A stretch of 64,000 nucleotides of DNA from Actinomadura_C alba (GTDB taxonomy: Bacteria > Actinomycetota > Actinomycetes > Streptosporangiales > Streptosporangiaceae), in NCBI RefSeq assembly GCF_039530285.1, contig NZ_BAAAOK010000003.1, positions 1 to 64,000 on the forward strand. Direction: 5' to 3'. This document shows, one piece after another, positions 51,940 through 60,873 of the stretch. The notes beneath the pieces were generated by a model. The model was not told the DNA's origin and made no database searches. It saw only the letters and a list, made by a program, of their open reading frames with translations. A program made the position numbers and the translations under genes. The first letter of the stretch is position 1. Each line of letters begins with the position of its first letter.

Positions 51940-53025
51940 GTGCGTTCGAACAAGGTGCTGGTGTCCGCTCTGGTGGGCGCGGCCCTGATCGCGACTTCGT
52001 GCAGCGGGGGCGACGGCTCCGCGCAGGGTGACACGTTGCCGCCCGCGGGCTCGTCGTCACGTCCGTCGTCGCCGGCGAAGACGCCGCCCGCCGCGAAGCG
52101 GCCCATCATCCTGGCGTTCGGCGGCGACGTGCACTTCGAGGGAATGCTGCGGTCGCGCCTCGCCGACCCGGCGACCGCCCTCGGACCGATCAGCGGCACG
52201 CTGCGCCGCGCCGACCTCAGCATGGTGAACCTCGAGACCGCCATCACCACGGGCGGCACGCCCGCCCCCGGAAAGCAGTTCACGTTCCGGGCGCCCGCGA
52301 CGGCGTTCACCGCACTGCGGCAGAGCGGAGTCGACGTCGTCTCGATGGCGAACAACCACGGCATGGACTACATGGAGTCGGGTCTGAACGACTCCCTGCA
52401 GGCGATCAAGCGGACCCGCTTCCCGACCGTCGGCATCGGCCGCAACGCCGACGACGCCTACAAGCCGTACCGGGTCACGGTGAAGGGCAACCGGCTGGCG
52501 ATCATCGGGGCCACGCAGGTGCTGGACGACCACTTGATCTCGGCGTGGACGGCGACCGACGCCAAGGGCGGCCTCGCGTCGGCCAAGAACGTCACGCGCA
52601 TGGTGCAGGCGGTGCGCGAGGCCAGGAAGGGGTCCGACGCGGTCATCGTCCACCTGCACTGGGGCGGCGAGCTGGAGCCGTGCCCGCTGCCCCGCCAGCA
52701 GGAGCTCGCCGAGCAGCTGGTACAGGCGGGCGCGGACGTCATCGTCGGCGGTCACGCGCACATCCCGCTCGGCGGCGGCTTCCTGCGCGGCAGGTATGTC
52801 CACTACGGGCTCGGCAACTTCGTCTTCTACTCGGCAAACGGCCAGACCGCCAACTCCGGAGTGCTGCTGCTGCGACTGCAGGGCCGCAAGGTGACCAAGG
52901 CGGCGTGGAAGCCGGCACGCATCTCCGGCGGCCTGCCCCGGTTGATGAGCGGCTCGGCCGCCCAAGCCGAGCTGACCCGCTGGAACGGACTGCGCCGCTG
53001 CACCGGCCTCACCGCCACCCCCTGA
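51940..53025 (+). CDS. CapA-family lipoprotein (poly-gamma-glutamate-type metallophosphatase fold)
   Basis: 361 residues from GTG 51940. Signal peptide with a probable lipobox ATSC (Cys at about 21), Ser/Pro linker, then the PGA_cap domain: LAFGGDVHFEGML, MVNLETAITTGG, VDVVSMANNHGMDY, VIVHLHWGGEL and VGGHAHI. These Asp/His/Asn residues bind two metals. CapA-like proteins occur in capsule systems, but no capBC genes are nearby, so the substrate is unknown. Stops 15 bp from the convergent glucosidase gene. Confidence 0.88.
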   Translation: MRSNKVLVSALVGAALIATSCSGGDGSAQGDTLPPAGSSSRPSSPAKTPPAAKRPIILAFGGDVHFEGMLRSRLADPATALGPISGTLRRADLSMVNLETAITTGGTPAPGKQFTFRAPATAFTALRQSGVDVVSMANNHGMDYMESGLNDSLQAIKRTRFPTVGIGRNADDAYKPYRVTVKGNRLAIIGATQVLDDHLISAWTATDAKGGLASAKNVTRMVQAVREARKGSDAVIVHLHWGGELEPCPLPRQQELAEQLVQAGADVIVGGHAHIPLGGGFLRGRYVHYGLGNFVFYSANGQTANSGVLLLRLQGRKVTKAAWKPARISGGLPRLMSGSAAQAELTRWNGLRRCTGLTATP

Positions 53026-53040
53026 CCGCGCGCCCGCCCG

Positions 53041-54429
53041 TCAGCCGGCGCGGTGTGCGGCGATGAAGTCGCGATACCAGGCGTACGACGCCCGCGGGGT
53101 GCGGCGCTGGGTCTGGTAGTCGACGTGCACGAGCCCGAACCGCGCGTGGTATCCCTCGGCCCACTCGAAATTGTCGAGCAGCGACCAGACGTAGTAGCCG
53201 CGCACGTCCACGCCCTCGTCCATCGCCTCGCGGACCGCTCGCAGGTGGGCGTCGAGGAAGGCGACGCGGTCGGTGTCGTCGAGGCGTTCGTCGTAGGAAC
53301 AGCCGTTCTCGGTGATGTGGATCGGCGGCAGCGCGCCGCCGTAGCGGCGCTGCAGGTCCAGTAGCAGGTCGCGCAGCGCCCCCGGCACGACCGGCCACCC
53401 CGTTCCGGTGGTCGGGTGGCCCCGCACCGGCCTGATGTCGAAGGGCAACGGACCGTTCTCGGCGGCCGCCACCACGTTGGGCTGGTAGTAGTTCACGCCG
53501 AGAGCGTCGATCGGTGCCGAGATGACCTTGAGGTCGCCGTCCCGTACCACCGGCGCGTCCAGGACCGCCCGGCCGGCGCCGGCGCCGGGCGCGCCGGTTC
53601 CGAGGCCGGGCACCTCGGGATAGCGGCCGAGCAGGATCGGCTCGGTGAACAGCCGGTTGATCAGCGCGTCGAAGGCTCCGGCGGCGGCGACGTCCTCGGC
53701 GGACTCGCCGGCCGGCCAGGCGGGGATGTAGTGGTTGGCGATCGCGATCCGCCGGGCGCCGTGGCCGCGCAGCGCGCCGACCGCCAGCCCGTGCGCGAGC
53801 AACTGGTGATGGGCCGTGGGCAACGCGTCGAGCATGAGCGTCCGGCCGGGCGCATGGAGGCCGAACGCGTAGCCGTACGCCATCACCACGGCCGGCTCGT
53901 TGAGCGTTATCCACAGCCCGACCCGGTCTGCCAGCCGTTCGGCGACGGCGTCGGCGTACTCGGCGAACCGGTAGGCGGTGTCGCGGTTCAGCCAGCCGCC
54001 CCGGTCCTCGAGCGGCTGTGGCAGATCCCAGTGGTAGAGGGTCGGGACCGGCGTGATGCCGTGTTCGAGCAGCCCGTCGGTGAGCCGGTCGTAGAAGTCG
54101 AGGCCGGCGTGGTTGACGGGACCGTCGCCGGTGGGCCGGACCCGCGGCCACGCCACCGAGAACCGGTAGTCGTCGAGGCCGAGTCCGGCCATGAGCCGGA
54201 GGTCCGCGGCCCAGCGATGGTAGTGGTCACAGGCCATGTCGCCGGTGTGCCCGTCGCGGGTGCGTCCGGGCTGCCGCGAGAAGGTGTCCCAGATCGACGC
54301 GCCGCGGCCGTCCGCCGTCACCGCGCCCTCGATCTGGTACGCCGCGGTGGCGACGCCCCAGCGGAACCCCGGAGGGAAGCGTCGTGCCAGGTCGCCGCTG
54401 CCGTCGAACGCAGAACTCAGTTCGGTCAC
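53041..54429 (-). CDS. GH1 beta-glucosidase
   Basis: 462 residues, full-length GH1. FPPGFRWGVATAAYQIEGAV opens the barrel; the acid/base Glu is in LWITLNEPA and the nucleophile in HITENGCSYDE; YVWSLLDNFEWAEGY is the C-terminal signature. It hydrolyses beta-glucosides, likely in the cytoplasm as no signal peptide is present. GTG 54429 fits the family start; no Shine-Dalgarno is visible. It is divergent from a TetR gene 39 bp away, the probable regulator. Longer frames to 55194 are antisense to that gene. Confidence 0.9.
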   Translation of the reverse strand: MTELSSAFDGSGDLARRFPPGFRWGVATAAYQIEGAVTADGRGASIWDTFSRQPGRTRDGHTGDMACDHYHRWAADLRLMAGLGLDDYRFSVAWPRVRPTGDGPVNHAGLDFYDRLTDGLLEHGITPVPTLYHWDLPQPLEDRGGWLNRDTAYRFAEYADAVAERLADRVGLWITLNEPAVVMAYGYAFGLHAPGRTLMLDALPTAHHQLLAHGLAVGALRGHGARRIAIANHYIPAWPAGESAEDVAAAGAFDALINRLFTEPILLGRYPEVPGLGTGAPGAGAGRAVLDAPVVRDGDLKVISAPIDALGVNYYQPNVVAAAENGPLPFDIRPVRGHPTTGTGWPVVPGALRDLLLDLQRRYGGALPPIHITENGCSYDERLDDTDRVAFLDAHLRAVREAMDEGVDVRGYYVWSLLDNFEWAEGYHARFGLVHVDYQTQRRTPRASYAWYRDFIAAHRAG

Positions 54430-54468
54430 AGGTCGTGAGAATCTTGCGCAAATGGGGATGATGTCAAG

Positions 54469-55095
54469 GTGACGGAGGCCAGGACGACCCCCTTGCGCCG
54501 CCATCCGGCGCAGCGCCGCAGCGCCGAGCGGGTAGAGCGGATGCTGGACGCCTGCGCCGAGATTCTGGACGAGTCCGGTTACGACGGGCTGTCGACCACC
54601 CGGATCGCTCAACGCGCCGGCGTGGCGATCGGCTCGCTCTATCAGTTCTTCCCGGACAAGCGCGCGGTCGCTCAGGCCCTCGCGCTCCGCAATCTGGAGA
54701 TGTTCGGCGACCGGGTGTCGTCTCGGATGCGGCAGGGCGGCTACCGGCACTGGTCCGACACCGTCGGCGTGGTCATAGAGATCTTCGTGGAGATGCAACG
54801 GACCGTGCCAGGGTTCCGGGTGCTGCGCTTCGGTGACGTGGCCGACCAGCACCTGCTCGACGCGGGGGCGGACAACAACTCCGTGGTGGCCGACCGGCTG
54901 CGGGCGATGGTGGTCGGGGTCTTCGGCCTGCCCGACACTCCTGAGCTGGCGCGGGCGTTCGCGGTCGCGGTCGAGGCCGGTGACGCAGTACTGAAGATGG
55001 CGTTCCGCCGGGAGCCGGACGGCGACCCGCAGGTCGTCACGGAGGCGGATCGGCTGATCCGCGGTTACCTGGCGACGTATATCGACGGTGCCTGA
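54469..55095 (+). CDS. TetR-family transcriptional regulator
   Basis: 208 residues. HTH (about 14-60: RSAERVERMLDACAEILDESGYDGLSTTRIAQRAGVAIGSLYQFFPDKRAV), then an all-helical ligand domain. Divergently oriented to the beta-glucosidase gene with only 39 bp between starts, so it probably controls both. GTG 54469 has no clear Shine-Dalgarno. The ligand is unknown. Confidence 0.9.
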   Translation: MTEARTTPLRRHPAQRRSAERVERMLDACAEILDESGYDGLSTTRIAQRAGVAIGSLYQFFPDKRAVAQALALRNLEMFGDRVSSRMRQGGYRHWSDTVGVVIEIFVEMQRTVPGFRVLRFGDVADQHLLDAGADNNSVVADRLRAMVVGVFGLPDTPELARAFAVAVEAGDAVLKMAFRREPDGDPQVVTEADRLIRGYLATYIDGA

Positions 55096-55183
55096 AAGGC
55101 TCGGAAACGAACCGACGCCCGCCGCGGTCTTATGGCAGACTCCCTGAGTTCCACATGAGACGCAACAAGACGGGTGAAACTTC

Positions 55184-55762
55184 GTGGACTTCAACCAGCT
55201 TCAGGCACAACCGCGCCTGCTCGTGCGGCAGCGCATCCGGATGGCGGTCAACCAGTACGAGGTGCACACAGTGGCGCCCGACGGCAGCGAGGGCGGGATG
55301 GTCGCGTTCGCGCAGCAGAAGCGGATGGCCTTCAAAGAGCAGGTGACGATCTACACCGACGACAGCAAGCAGTACCCCTTCATGGGCTTCAAGGCCCGGA
55401 AGCGGATCGACCTCGGCGCCACCTATGACATCACCGACCACAACGGTGCCGCCATCGGGAACTTCCGCAAGGACTTCAAGCAGTCGCTGCTGCGCTCGAC
55501 CTGGCACCTCGAGCAGCCGGGTCTCGGCATCACCACCGGCCAGGAGCGCAGCCCCGTGGTGTCGATCCTCCGTCGCTTCATCAGCTCGCTGTCGTGGCTG
55601 CCGTACCACTTCGACTTCAAGGCCGGCGAGCAGACCGTCTTCTCGGTGGAGAAGAAGTGGGGCCTGCGCGACCGCTACGTCGTGGAGATCCAGGATCCGA
55701 AGCTCGACCGCCGGCTGGTCATCGCCCAGGCCATCGCACTGGACGCGCTGCAGGGCCGCTGA
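55184..55762 (+). CDS. LURP-one-related / scramblase-like protein
   Basis: 192 residues from GTG 55184. The pattern MDFNQLQAQPRLLVRQRIRM, VFSVEKKWGLRDRYVVEIQDP with repeated beta strands is that of the LOR/tubby-like barrel (LURP-one, scramblase) family. Tubby-like barrels bind lipids or phosphates in other proteins; bacterial roles are unknown. A weak GGGTGA precedes the start. It stands between a TetR gene and a hydrolase gene. Confidence 0.75.
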   Translation: MDFNQLQAQPRLLVRQRIRMAVNQYEVHTVAPDGSEGGMVAFAQQKRMAFKEQVTIYTDDSKQYPFMGFKARKRIDLGATYDITDHNGAAIGNFRKDFKQSLLRSTWHLEQPGLGITTGQERSPVVSILRRFISSLSWLPYHFDFKAGEQTVFSVEKKWGLRDRYVVEIQDPKLDRRLVIAQAIALDALQGR

Positions 55763-55789
55763 CCGCACCCTCGCCGGTCGCCTGCCGGG

Positions 55790-55868
55790 ACCCGAGCACC
55801 GAAGACCAAGCACCGAGGACCGAGCGAGAACCGAGGACCGAGCACCGAGGACCCAAGACCGAGGACCG
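55790..55868. repeat. Degenerate 7-8 bp tandem repeat
   Basis: About ten imperfect copies of ACCGAGG/ACCGAGCA (with variants ACCGAAG, ACCAAGC) run from the end of the LURP-one-like gene to the start of the hydrolase gene. The block leaves little room for a normal promoter there. Confidence 0.7.
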
Positions 55869-55870
55869 CG

Positions 55871-56749
55871 ATGAGGGGCTCTGATCCGACCCGGCCCCGG
55901 GTCGGCACGGTGGCGGAGGTGCCCTACGTCGCCCTGCCCCCCACGGCGGTCGATGCCCCGCGTGACGGACCGCCGGGGCTCATCCTGGGCTGGCACGGAT
56001 TCGATCCGCCGTGCACCGAGGCGGCCTTCGCGGCGGCCGTGCCGATGACCGGTGTTCCCGCCTGGCGGGTCTACGTGGGCCTGCGGCCGCCCGGCGGCGG
56101 GCCGGCCGGCGTACGCGACCAGGTCTATCTCGACCTGTTCGGTCCCGCGGTCGAGCACGCGGCCGACCGGCTGCCGGACGTCGTCGACGAGGTACGGCGC
56201 GAGCTGGCGCTGCGGGACGCCCCGCTCGGCCTGGCCGGCTTCTCGGTCGGTGCCGCCGCCGCGCTGCTCGCCCTGGCGACCGGCGCGGTGCCGGTGACCG
56301 CCGCCGCGCTCGTCGCTCCGGTCATCGCGCCCGCCCGGGCCGTCGCGGCGCTCGAGCGGCGCACCGGGCGGCCGTACGAGTGGACCGACCGCACCCGGGC
56401 CGTCGCCGAGCGGCTGGACTTCACGTCCAGAGTCGGCGAGATCGCCGAACGGGATCCGGCGCTGCTGCTGGTGGCCGGCACCCGGGACGAGATCGTCACG
56501 CCGGCCGACGTGACCGGTCTGCGCGACCTGTTGGTCGAGCACGGCGCGACGAAGGTGGAGGCGCTCACGCTGCGGTCGGCCCACGCGCTCGCCGCCGAAC
56601 CGGGCACTGACGCGGAGCCGCCGACCGAGGCGGCCGTCAGCGTGGACAACGCGCTCACCGACTGGTTCCGCGGCCGGTTGACGGACCGGCCCCGGGCATC
56701 GCGCCCGGTGCCGAGGATCCGGGCCGCCTCGTGGACCGTAGCCGGCTGA
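55871..56749 (+). CDS. Alpha/beta hydrolase (dienelactone hydrolase-like)
   Basis: 292 residues. GLILGWHGFDPP gives the oxyanion region, GFSVGAAAALLAL (about residue 121) the nucleophile elbow GxSxG, GTRDEIVTPADV the acid and SAHALAAEP the His. The order and spacing fit a serine hydrolase. No signal peptide. Substrate unknown. It begins right after a degenerate repeat block and no Shine-Dalgarno is evident (GAGGACCGCG is a weak candidate). Confidence 0.75.
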   Translation: MRGSDPTRPRVGTVAEVPYVALPPTAVDAPRDGPPGLILGWHGFDPPCTEAAFAAAVPMTGVPAWRVYVGLRPPGGGPAGVRDQVYLDLFGPAVEHAADRLPDVVDEVRRELALRDAPLGLAGFSVGAAAALLALATGAVPVTAAALVAPVIAPARAVAALERRTGRPYEWTDRTRAVAERLDFTSRVGEIAERDPALLLVAGTRDEIVTPADVTGLRDLLVEHGATKVEALTLRSAHALAAEPGTDAEPPTEAAVSVDNALTDWFRGRLTDRPRASRPVPRIRAASWTVAG

Positions 56750-56842
56750 ATTCGGCTGTCTTTTCATGCTATTTGTGCCTTTTGCCGGGATTAGTGAGAA
56801 TCTACTGATTCGCCAGTAAATGTTCGGGTATAGCCCCTTAGT

Positions 56843-56871
56843 GCTTTACGTGATACGAACAGATGTAAAGC
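56843..56871. promoter_or_regulatory. Inverted repeat GCTTTAC-N15-GTAAAGC
   Basis: A perfect 7-bp inverted repeat in an AT-rich region 60-90 bp upstream of the ferritin-like gene. It is a candidate operator. Confidence 0.4.
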
Positions 56872-56929
56872 AGGTCGTCGCCTGTGAACCCAGGCGTCCT
56901 GTGCGATCTGACGCGAGGGAGGCTCGCCC

Positions 56930-58033
56930 GTGACGATGCACGACCGCTACACCGGTCCCGTCGACCTCGGCACCTGGGATGTGCCCAGTGCCGGCGCCGC
57001 CCGCTTCAACTGGGAGTACGACGGTGGCCGCGACCGGCTGCTGGCCCTGTACCAGAAGGGCAAGGACAAGCAGTGGGACGCACAGATGCGGATCGACTGG
57101 GATGTCGAGGTAGATCCGATCAACGTGGCCGGGCTGCCGGAGCAGTTCAACCCGCTGATCGGATCCGACATCTGGAACAAGATGTCGCAGCGCGAGCGCG
57201 ACGAGTTCGGGCGGCACCAGGGATCGTGGCTGTTCAGCCAGTTCCTGCACGGTGAGCAGGGGGCGCTGAACGTCTCGGCCAACATCGTTCAGTCCGTACC
57301 CGACCTGGACTCGAAGTTCTACGCGGCGACCCAGACGATGGACGAGGCGCGGCACGTCGAGCTCTACTCGAAGTTCGTCAACGAGAAGATCGGCATGGTC
57401 TACCCGCTCAATCAGGACCTGGCCAAGCTGCTCAAGGAGTCGCTGAGCGACAGCCGCTGGGATCTGCCGTACCTCGGCATGCAGGTGCTGATCGAGGGGC
57501 TGGCCCTCGCCGCGTTCGGTCTCTACCGTGACATGGCGACCAACCCGCTGGTCAAGCAGCTGCTCACCTACGTCATGCAGGACGAGGCCAGGCATGTCGC
57601 CTTCGGCCGCCTGGCGCTCAAGGACTACTACGCCGAGCTCACCGAGAAGGAGCGGGCCGAGCGCGAGGACTTCGTCGTCGAGGGCTGCTACCTCATGCGC
57701 GACCGGTTCAAGGGCAAGGAGATCTTCGAGACCCTGGACATGCCGGTCGACAAGTGCATGGAGTACGTCGACCAGGGCGAGCTGTACACCCTCTACACCT
57801 CCCTGCTGTTCAGCCGCATCGTTCCGTGCGTGCGCGACATCGGGCTGTGGGGCGACAAGGTCCGGACGGCGTACGCCGACATGGGCGTGCTCGACAACGC
57901 CAAGGCCGACCTCACCGCGCTCATGCGACAGGACGAGGAGATCGCGGAGCGGTTCGACGAGGAGAAGCACGAGCGCGAGCTCGCGGTCCGGCAGGGCGAA
58001 GTGAACGAGGCCATCGCCCTGGGCCAGGAGTAA
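56930..58033 (+). CDS. Ferritin-like diiron protein
   Basis: 367 residues. Two four-helix-bundle half-sites are visible: GEQGALNVSAN with MDEARHVELYSK, and EGLALAAFGLYR with QDEARHVAFGRL. These repeated E...DEARH motifs bind a diiron centre, as in R2-like oxidases and N-oxygenases. It could oxidise or hydroxylate an unknown substrate. GTG 56930 has GGGAGG 8 bases upstream (ATG 56936 also possible). A 7-bp inverted repeat upstream may regulate it. No partner reductase is adjacent. Confidence 0.87.
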   Translation: MTMHDRYTGPVDLGTWDVPSAGAARFNWEYDGGRDRLLALYQKGKDKQWDAQMRIDWDVEVDPINVAGLPEQFNPLIGSDIWNKMSQRERDEFGRHQGSWLFSQFLHGEQGALNVSANIVQSVPDLDSKFYAATQTMDEARHVELYSKFVNEKIGMVYPLNQDLAKLLKESLSDSRWDLPYLGMQVLIEGLALAAFGLYRDMATNPLVKQLLTYVMQDEARHVAFGRLALKDYYAELTEKERAEREDFVVEGCYLMRDRFKGKEIFETLDMPVDKCMEYVDQGELYTLYTSLLFSRIVPCVRDIGLWGDKVRTAYADMGVLDNAKADLTALMRQDEEIAERFDEEKHERELAVRQGEVNEAIALGQE

Positions 58034-58170
58034 AGAAACCCCCGGCGCGGAGTAAAGAGAAAGGCGAACGGCGAAGTGCCGTGCGTGTCCTCCCCTCACC
58101 GTTCCTTTCCCATCCTCGCCGAATTCGTCATGCGACCCCCTCGGGTGTACTAGCGTCCCCGCTGGGTGTT

Positions 58171-58232
58171 GTCGCGGTGGGTGAACGAATGGTCACCCCC
58201 TGCGACGCACCGGGTTCAGGTAAATGACCCGG
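58171..58232 (+). promoter_or_regulatory. Structured 5' leader with two hairpins
   Basis: Hairpin 1: GTCGC (58171-58175) with GCGAC (58202-58206), inner GGGTGA (58179-58184) with TCACCC (58193-58198). Hairpin 2: CCGGGT (58210-58215) with ACCCGG (58227-58232), whose last bases merge with the purine-rich ribosome site GGGGGGA just before GTG 58241. TAGCGT at 58151-58156 could be the -10. It is a candidate riboregulator of unknown class. Confidence 0.45.
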
Positions 58233-58240
58233 GGGGAAAA

Positions 58241-58954
58241 GTGAATCGTTCGATCAGAAACCTGCTGAGGGTGTCGGCTCTCGCCTCATCGGCGGCGGTG
58301 CTCGGCGTCGCCGCCGCGTCGATGAGCATGCACGGCGACGAGCCGGCGGGCTACAAGATCACGAGCGCCGCGGGCCCCGCCCTGCCGGCGCGGTCCGCGC
58401 AGGGCGCCCCGCAGCGGGCGGTGACCGGCCTGGGCGACAAGGCGGTCGGAGGCAGCGGCCTCAGGATGTCGTCCTCCGGCTTCGTCGCGAAGTGCGCCGC
58501 GACGGCCGGCCGGGCCGTGCGGGCGCCCATCGGCCCGGTGACCGGCGGGCGGGCGGGAAGGCCGCCGGTCCGGCCGCCGGCCCTGCCGGTCGCACCGCCC
58601 GCCGACTACCACGTTCCGGTGCACGACCCGAACGCGGTACTCATGATGAGCAAGCAGGTCAACGACCCGTTCGGCGGCATGACGGTGTCGGGCGTGAGCA
58701 TCGACTCCTCACCGGGCACTCCGCGGGTCGTCCGCGAGTACGCGGCCGCGCGCTGCGAGGCGCTTCGGCGCAGTGGCGCCGTACGCCCGGTGAGCCAGGC
58801 GACGCGCAAGGCTCAGGGCCGTGACCTCGCCGGCGCCGTGACCTCGCTCGGCACGGCGGTCGGCGGGCTGACCCGCGCGCCGGCCGGCCGGCCCGGCGAG
58901 CTCCTCGGCGGCCTGCCGGAGCTCACCGGTAAGCGGCGCGCCGCCGGGCGCTGA
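58241..58954 (+). CDS. Secreted hypothetical protein
   Basis: 237 residues from GTG 58241 with GGGGGGA 4 bases upstream. A basic N-terminus and a hydrophobic stretch (about 9-30, ending AAASMS) form a signal peptide or anchor. The middle is Pro/Arg-rich (PPVRPPALPVAPPADYHVPVHDP) and the C-terminus Gly/Arg/Ala-rich. Two Cys may form a disulphide outside the cell. No family was recognised. It has its own structured leader and stands apart from its neighbours. Confidence 0.6.
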   Translation: MNRSIRNLLRVSALASSAAVLGVAAASMSMHGDEPAGYKITSAAGPALPARSAQGAPQRAVTGLGDKAVGGSGLRMSSSGFVAKCAATAGRAVRAPIGPVTGGRAGRPPVRPPALPVAPPADYHVPVHDPNAVLMMSKQVNDPFGGMTVSGVSIDSSPGTPRVVREYAAARCEALRRSGAVRPVSQATRKAQGRDLAGAVTSLGTAVGGLTRAPAGRPGELLGGLPELTGKRRAAGR

Positions 58955-59094
58955 TCCGTGGCGGGAGGCACCGCCTCCCGCCGCGGGCGGTCCCGGGTGG
59001 GCACGCCGGTCGGAGCGGGCGTTCGGTCGGAGCGGGCGTTCGGTCGGAGCCGGCGTTCGGCCGCACCAGGTGTTATGCCGGAGCAGGTGTTCGG

Positions 59095-60711
59095 TCAGAG
59101 CAGGCGCTCTTCCTCGCTGACGGGGAGCTCCTTGCGCTCACGGTCGGGAAGCGGCGGGCCGAGATCGGCGATGAAGACCTGGTTCAGCTTGATCCGCACC
59201 TTGTGCAGCGGCCGCCGCGCGGCGGGATGCTCGACGCCGTCCACCTCGGGCCGCTCGATCGAGACCGCGACCGGCGGTCTGGGTTCGATGATGGGGGCCA
59301 GTTCCTCCTTGGTGGCGGGCCGGGTGACCTCCACGTACGCCCCCGTGGGCAGGAGCTTGATGATGCCGGTCTCGACGCCGTGCTCGATGACCTCCCGCTC
59401 GCGGTGTTGCAGGCCGAGACAGATCCGGTACGCCACGAGGTAGGCGATCACCGGTCCGAGGATCACCGTGAACCGGAAGAACCACGTCGTCACGAACAGC
59501 GGGATGTCGAAGGTCTTGGCCAGGATGTCGTTGCCGCCCGCCGCCCACAACAGCCCGTAGAAGGTGCAGCCGGCGGCACCGATCCCGGTGCGGGCGGGCA
59601 CGTCGCGCGGCCGGTCCAGGAGATGGTGGATCTCCCTGTCGCCGGTGACCCATCGCTCCAGGAAGGGATAAGCCGCGAGCCCGGTGAACAGCGCGCCCGG
59701 GATCACCAGGGCCGGCACGATCACGCTCATGGGCAGCGTGTGGCCGAGGAAATTGATCTCCCACGCGGGCATGATCCGCAGCGCGCCCTCCATGAAGCCC
59801 ATGTACCAGTCGGGCTGGGAGCCCGCGCTGATGGCCGCCGGGTCGTACGGCCCGAACAACCAGACCGGGTTGATCTGGAAGAACGTCGCGAGGAGCGTGG
59901 TCGCGGCGAGGACCCACATGAAGAACGCCGTCGTCTTGCCGATGAACACCGGGAAGAACGGGTAGCCGCGGACGGTGCGGTTGGTGCTGCCCTTGCCCGG
60001 GAACTGGGTGTGCGTCTGCCGCCACGTGAGCACCACCGCGTGCAGTGGGATCAGGGCGAGGAGCAGGCCGGGGATCAGCAGGACATGGATGGTGAACAGC
60101 CGTGGGATCAGCTCTTCGCCGGGGAACTCCCCGCCGAACACGAACATCGCCAAGTACGTCCCGACCACCGGGACCGACAGGATCACGCCCTCGAGGATCC
60201 GCAGGCCGGTGCCGGACAGCAGGTCGTCGGGCAGTGAGTAGCCGAACAGCCCGTTCACCAGCACCAGCATGAACAGCACGACGCCGATCACCCAGTTGAG
60301 CTCGCGGGGCTTGCGGAACGCGCCGGTGAAGAAGTTGCGGAGCATGTGCGCGACGATCGCGGCGAGGAAGAGGATGGTCGACCAGTGGTGGATCTGCCGT
60401 ACGAGCAGGCCGCCGCGGATGTCGAAGCTGATGTGGAGCGTCGACGCGTACGCCTCGCTCATCCGCACGCCGCGCAGGTTCGCGTACGACCCGTGGTAGA
60501 CGATCTCGGTCATGCTGGGCTTGAAGAAGAACGTGAGGAACACGCCGGTGATCAAAATGATCGCGAATGAGTAGAGCGCGATCTCACCCAGCAGGAAGCT
60601 CCAGTGGTCGGGGAACGCCTTGCGTAACGCCTTCTTGCCGAAGCGCGCGCCGCCGACCCTATCGTCGATGGCCCTACCGGTCTTGGCCAGGAGCTTGGGG
60701 GTCTTGTCCAT
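59095..60711 (-). CDS. QcrB-type cytochrome b, stand-alone paralogue
   Basis: 538 residues: an N-terminal extension, then the b-type core with eight helices. Haem-ligand histidines appear in RQIHHWSTILFLAAIVAHMLRNF and LFTIHVLLIPGLLLALIPLHAVV; SLPDDLLSGTG and the Q-site PVWLFGPYDPAAISAGSQPDWYMGF follow. It belongs to the actinobacterial menaquinol:cytochrome c reductase b subunits, but no qcrA or qcrC is adjacent, so it is an orphan copy. ATG 60711 has GGGAGA 7 bases upstream. An additional hydrophilic tail of about 130 residues closes it. Confidence 0.9.
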   Translation of the reverse strand: MDKTPKLLAKTGRAIDDRVGGARFGKKALRKAFPDHWSFLLGEIALYSFAIILITGVFLTFFFKPSMTEIVYHGSYANLRGVRMSEAYASTLHISFDIRGGLLVRQIHHWSTILFLAAIVAHMLRNFFTGAFRKPRELNWVIGVVLFMLVLVNGLFGYSLPDDLLSGTGLRILEGVILSVPVVGTYLAMFVFGGEFPGEELIPRLFTIHVLLIPGLLLALIPLHAVVLTWRQTHTQFPGKGSTNRTVRGYPFFPVFIGKTTAFFMWVLAATTLLATFFQINPVWLFGPYDPAAISAGSQPDWYMGFMEGALRIMPAWEINFLGHTLPMSVIVPALVIPGALFTGLAAYPFLERWVTGDREIHHLLDRPRDVPARTGIGAAGCTFYGLLWAAGGNDILAKTFDIPLFVTTWFFRFTVILGPVIAYLVAYRICLGLQHREREVIEHGVETGIIKLLPTGAYVEVTRPATKEELAPIIEPRPPVAVSIERPEVDGVEHPAARRPLHKVRIKLNQVFIADLGPPLPDRERKELPVSEEERLL

Positions 60712-60816
60712 GCCAGATCTCCCGCGATGGCGGCTCCCCAGAGGAAGTCACCTGGCTGGTCGCCCGATAACACTTATGCCACTACCCGTTAAAGTTACAT
60801 AGAAGCATGAACAATG

Positions 60817-60826
60817 CCATATATGG
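60817..60826. promoter_or_regulatory. Palindrome CCATATATGG upstream of the cytochrome b gene
   Basis: A perfect 10-bp palindrome in an AT-rich region 106-115 bp upstream of the qcrB-like ATG. CCCGTTA (60785-60791) and TAACGGG (60841-60847) flank it as a perfect 7-bp inverted repeat with 49 bases between arms. This is the only clear promoter-like region for that gene. Confidence 0.35.
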
Positions 60827-60873
60827 ACAAAGCGCTACTGATAACGGGCCATCTTTGTGGGGACTTGGCCGGG

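Noticed and set aside
53906..53916. Third GTTATCCACAG as DnaA box
   Set aside because: It encodes LWIT of the GH1 active-site strand and is explained by coding.
53041..55194. 717-residue version of the GH1 protein
   Set aside because: The extra N-terminal 255 residues are antisense to the TetR gene and unrelated to GH1.
58145..58241. c-di-AMP (ydaO) riboswitch
   Set aside because: The leader is structured but lacks the conserved ydaO core blocks, so I left it as an unknown leader.
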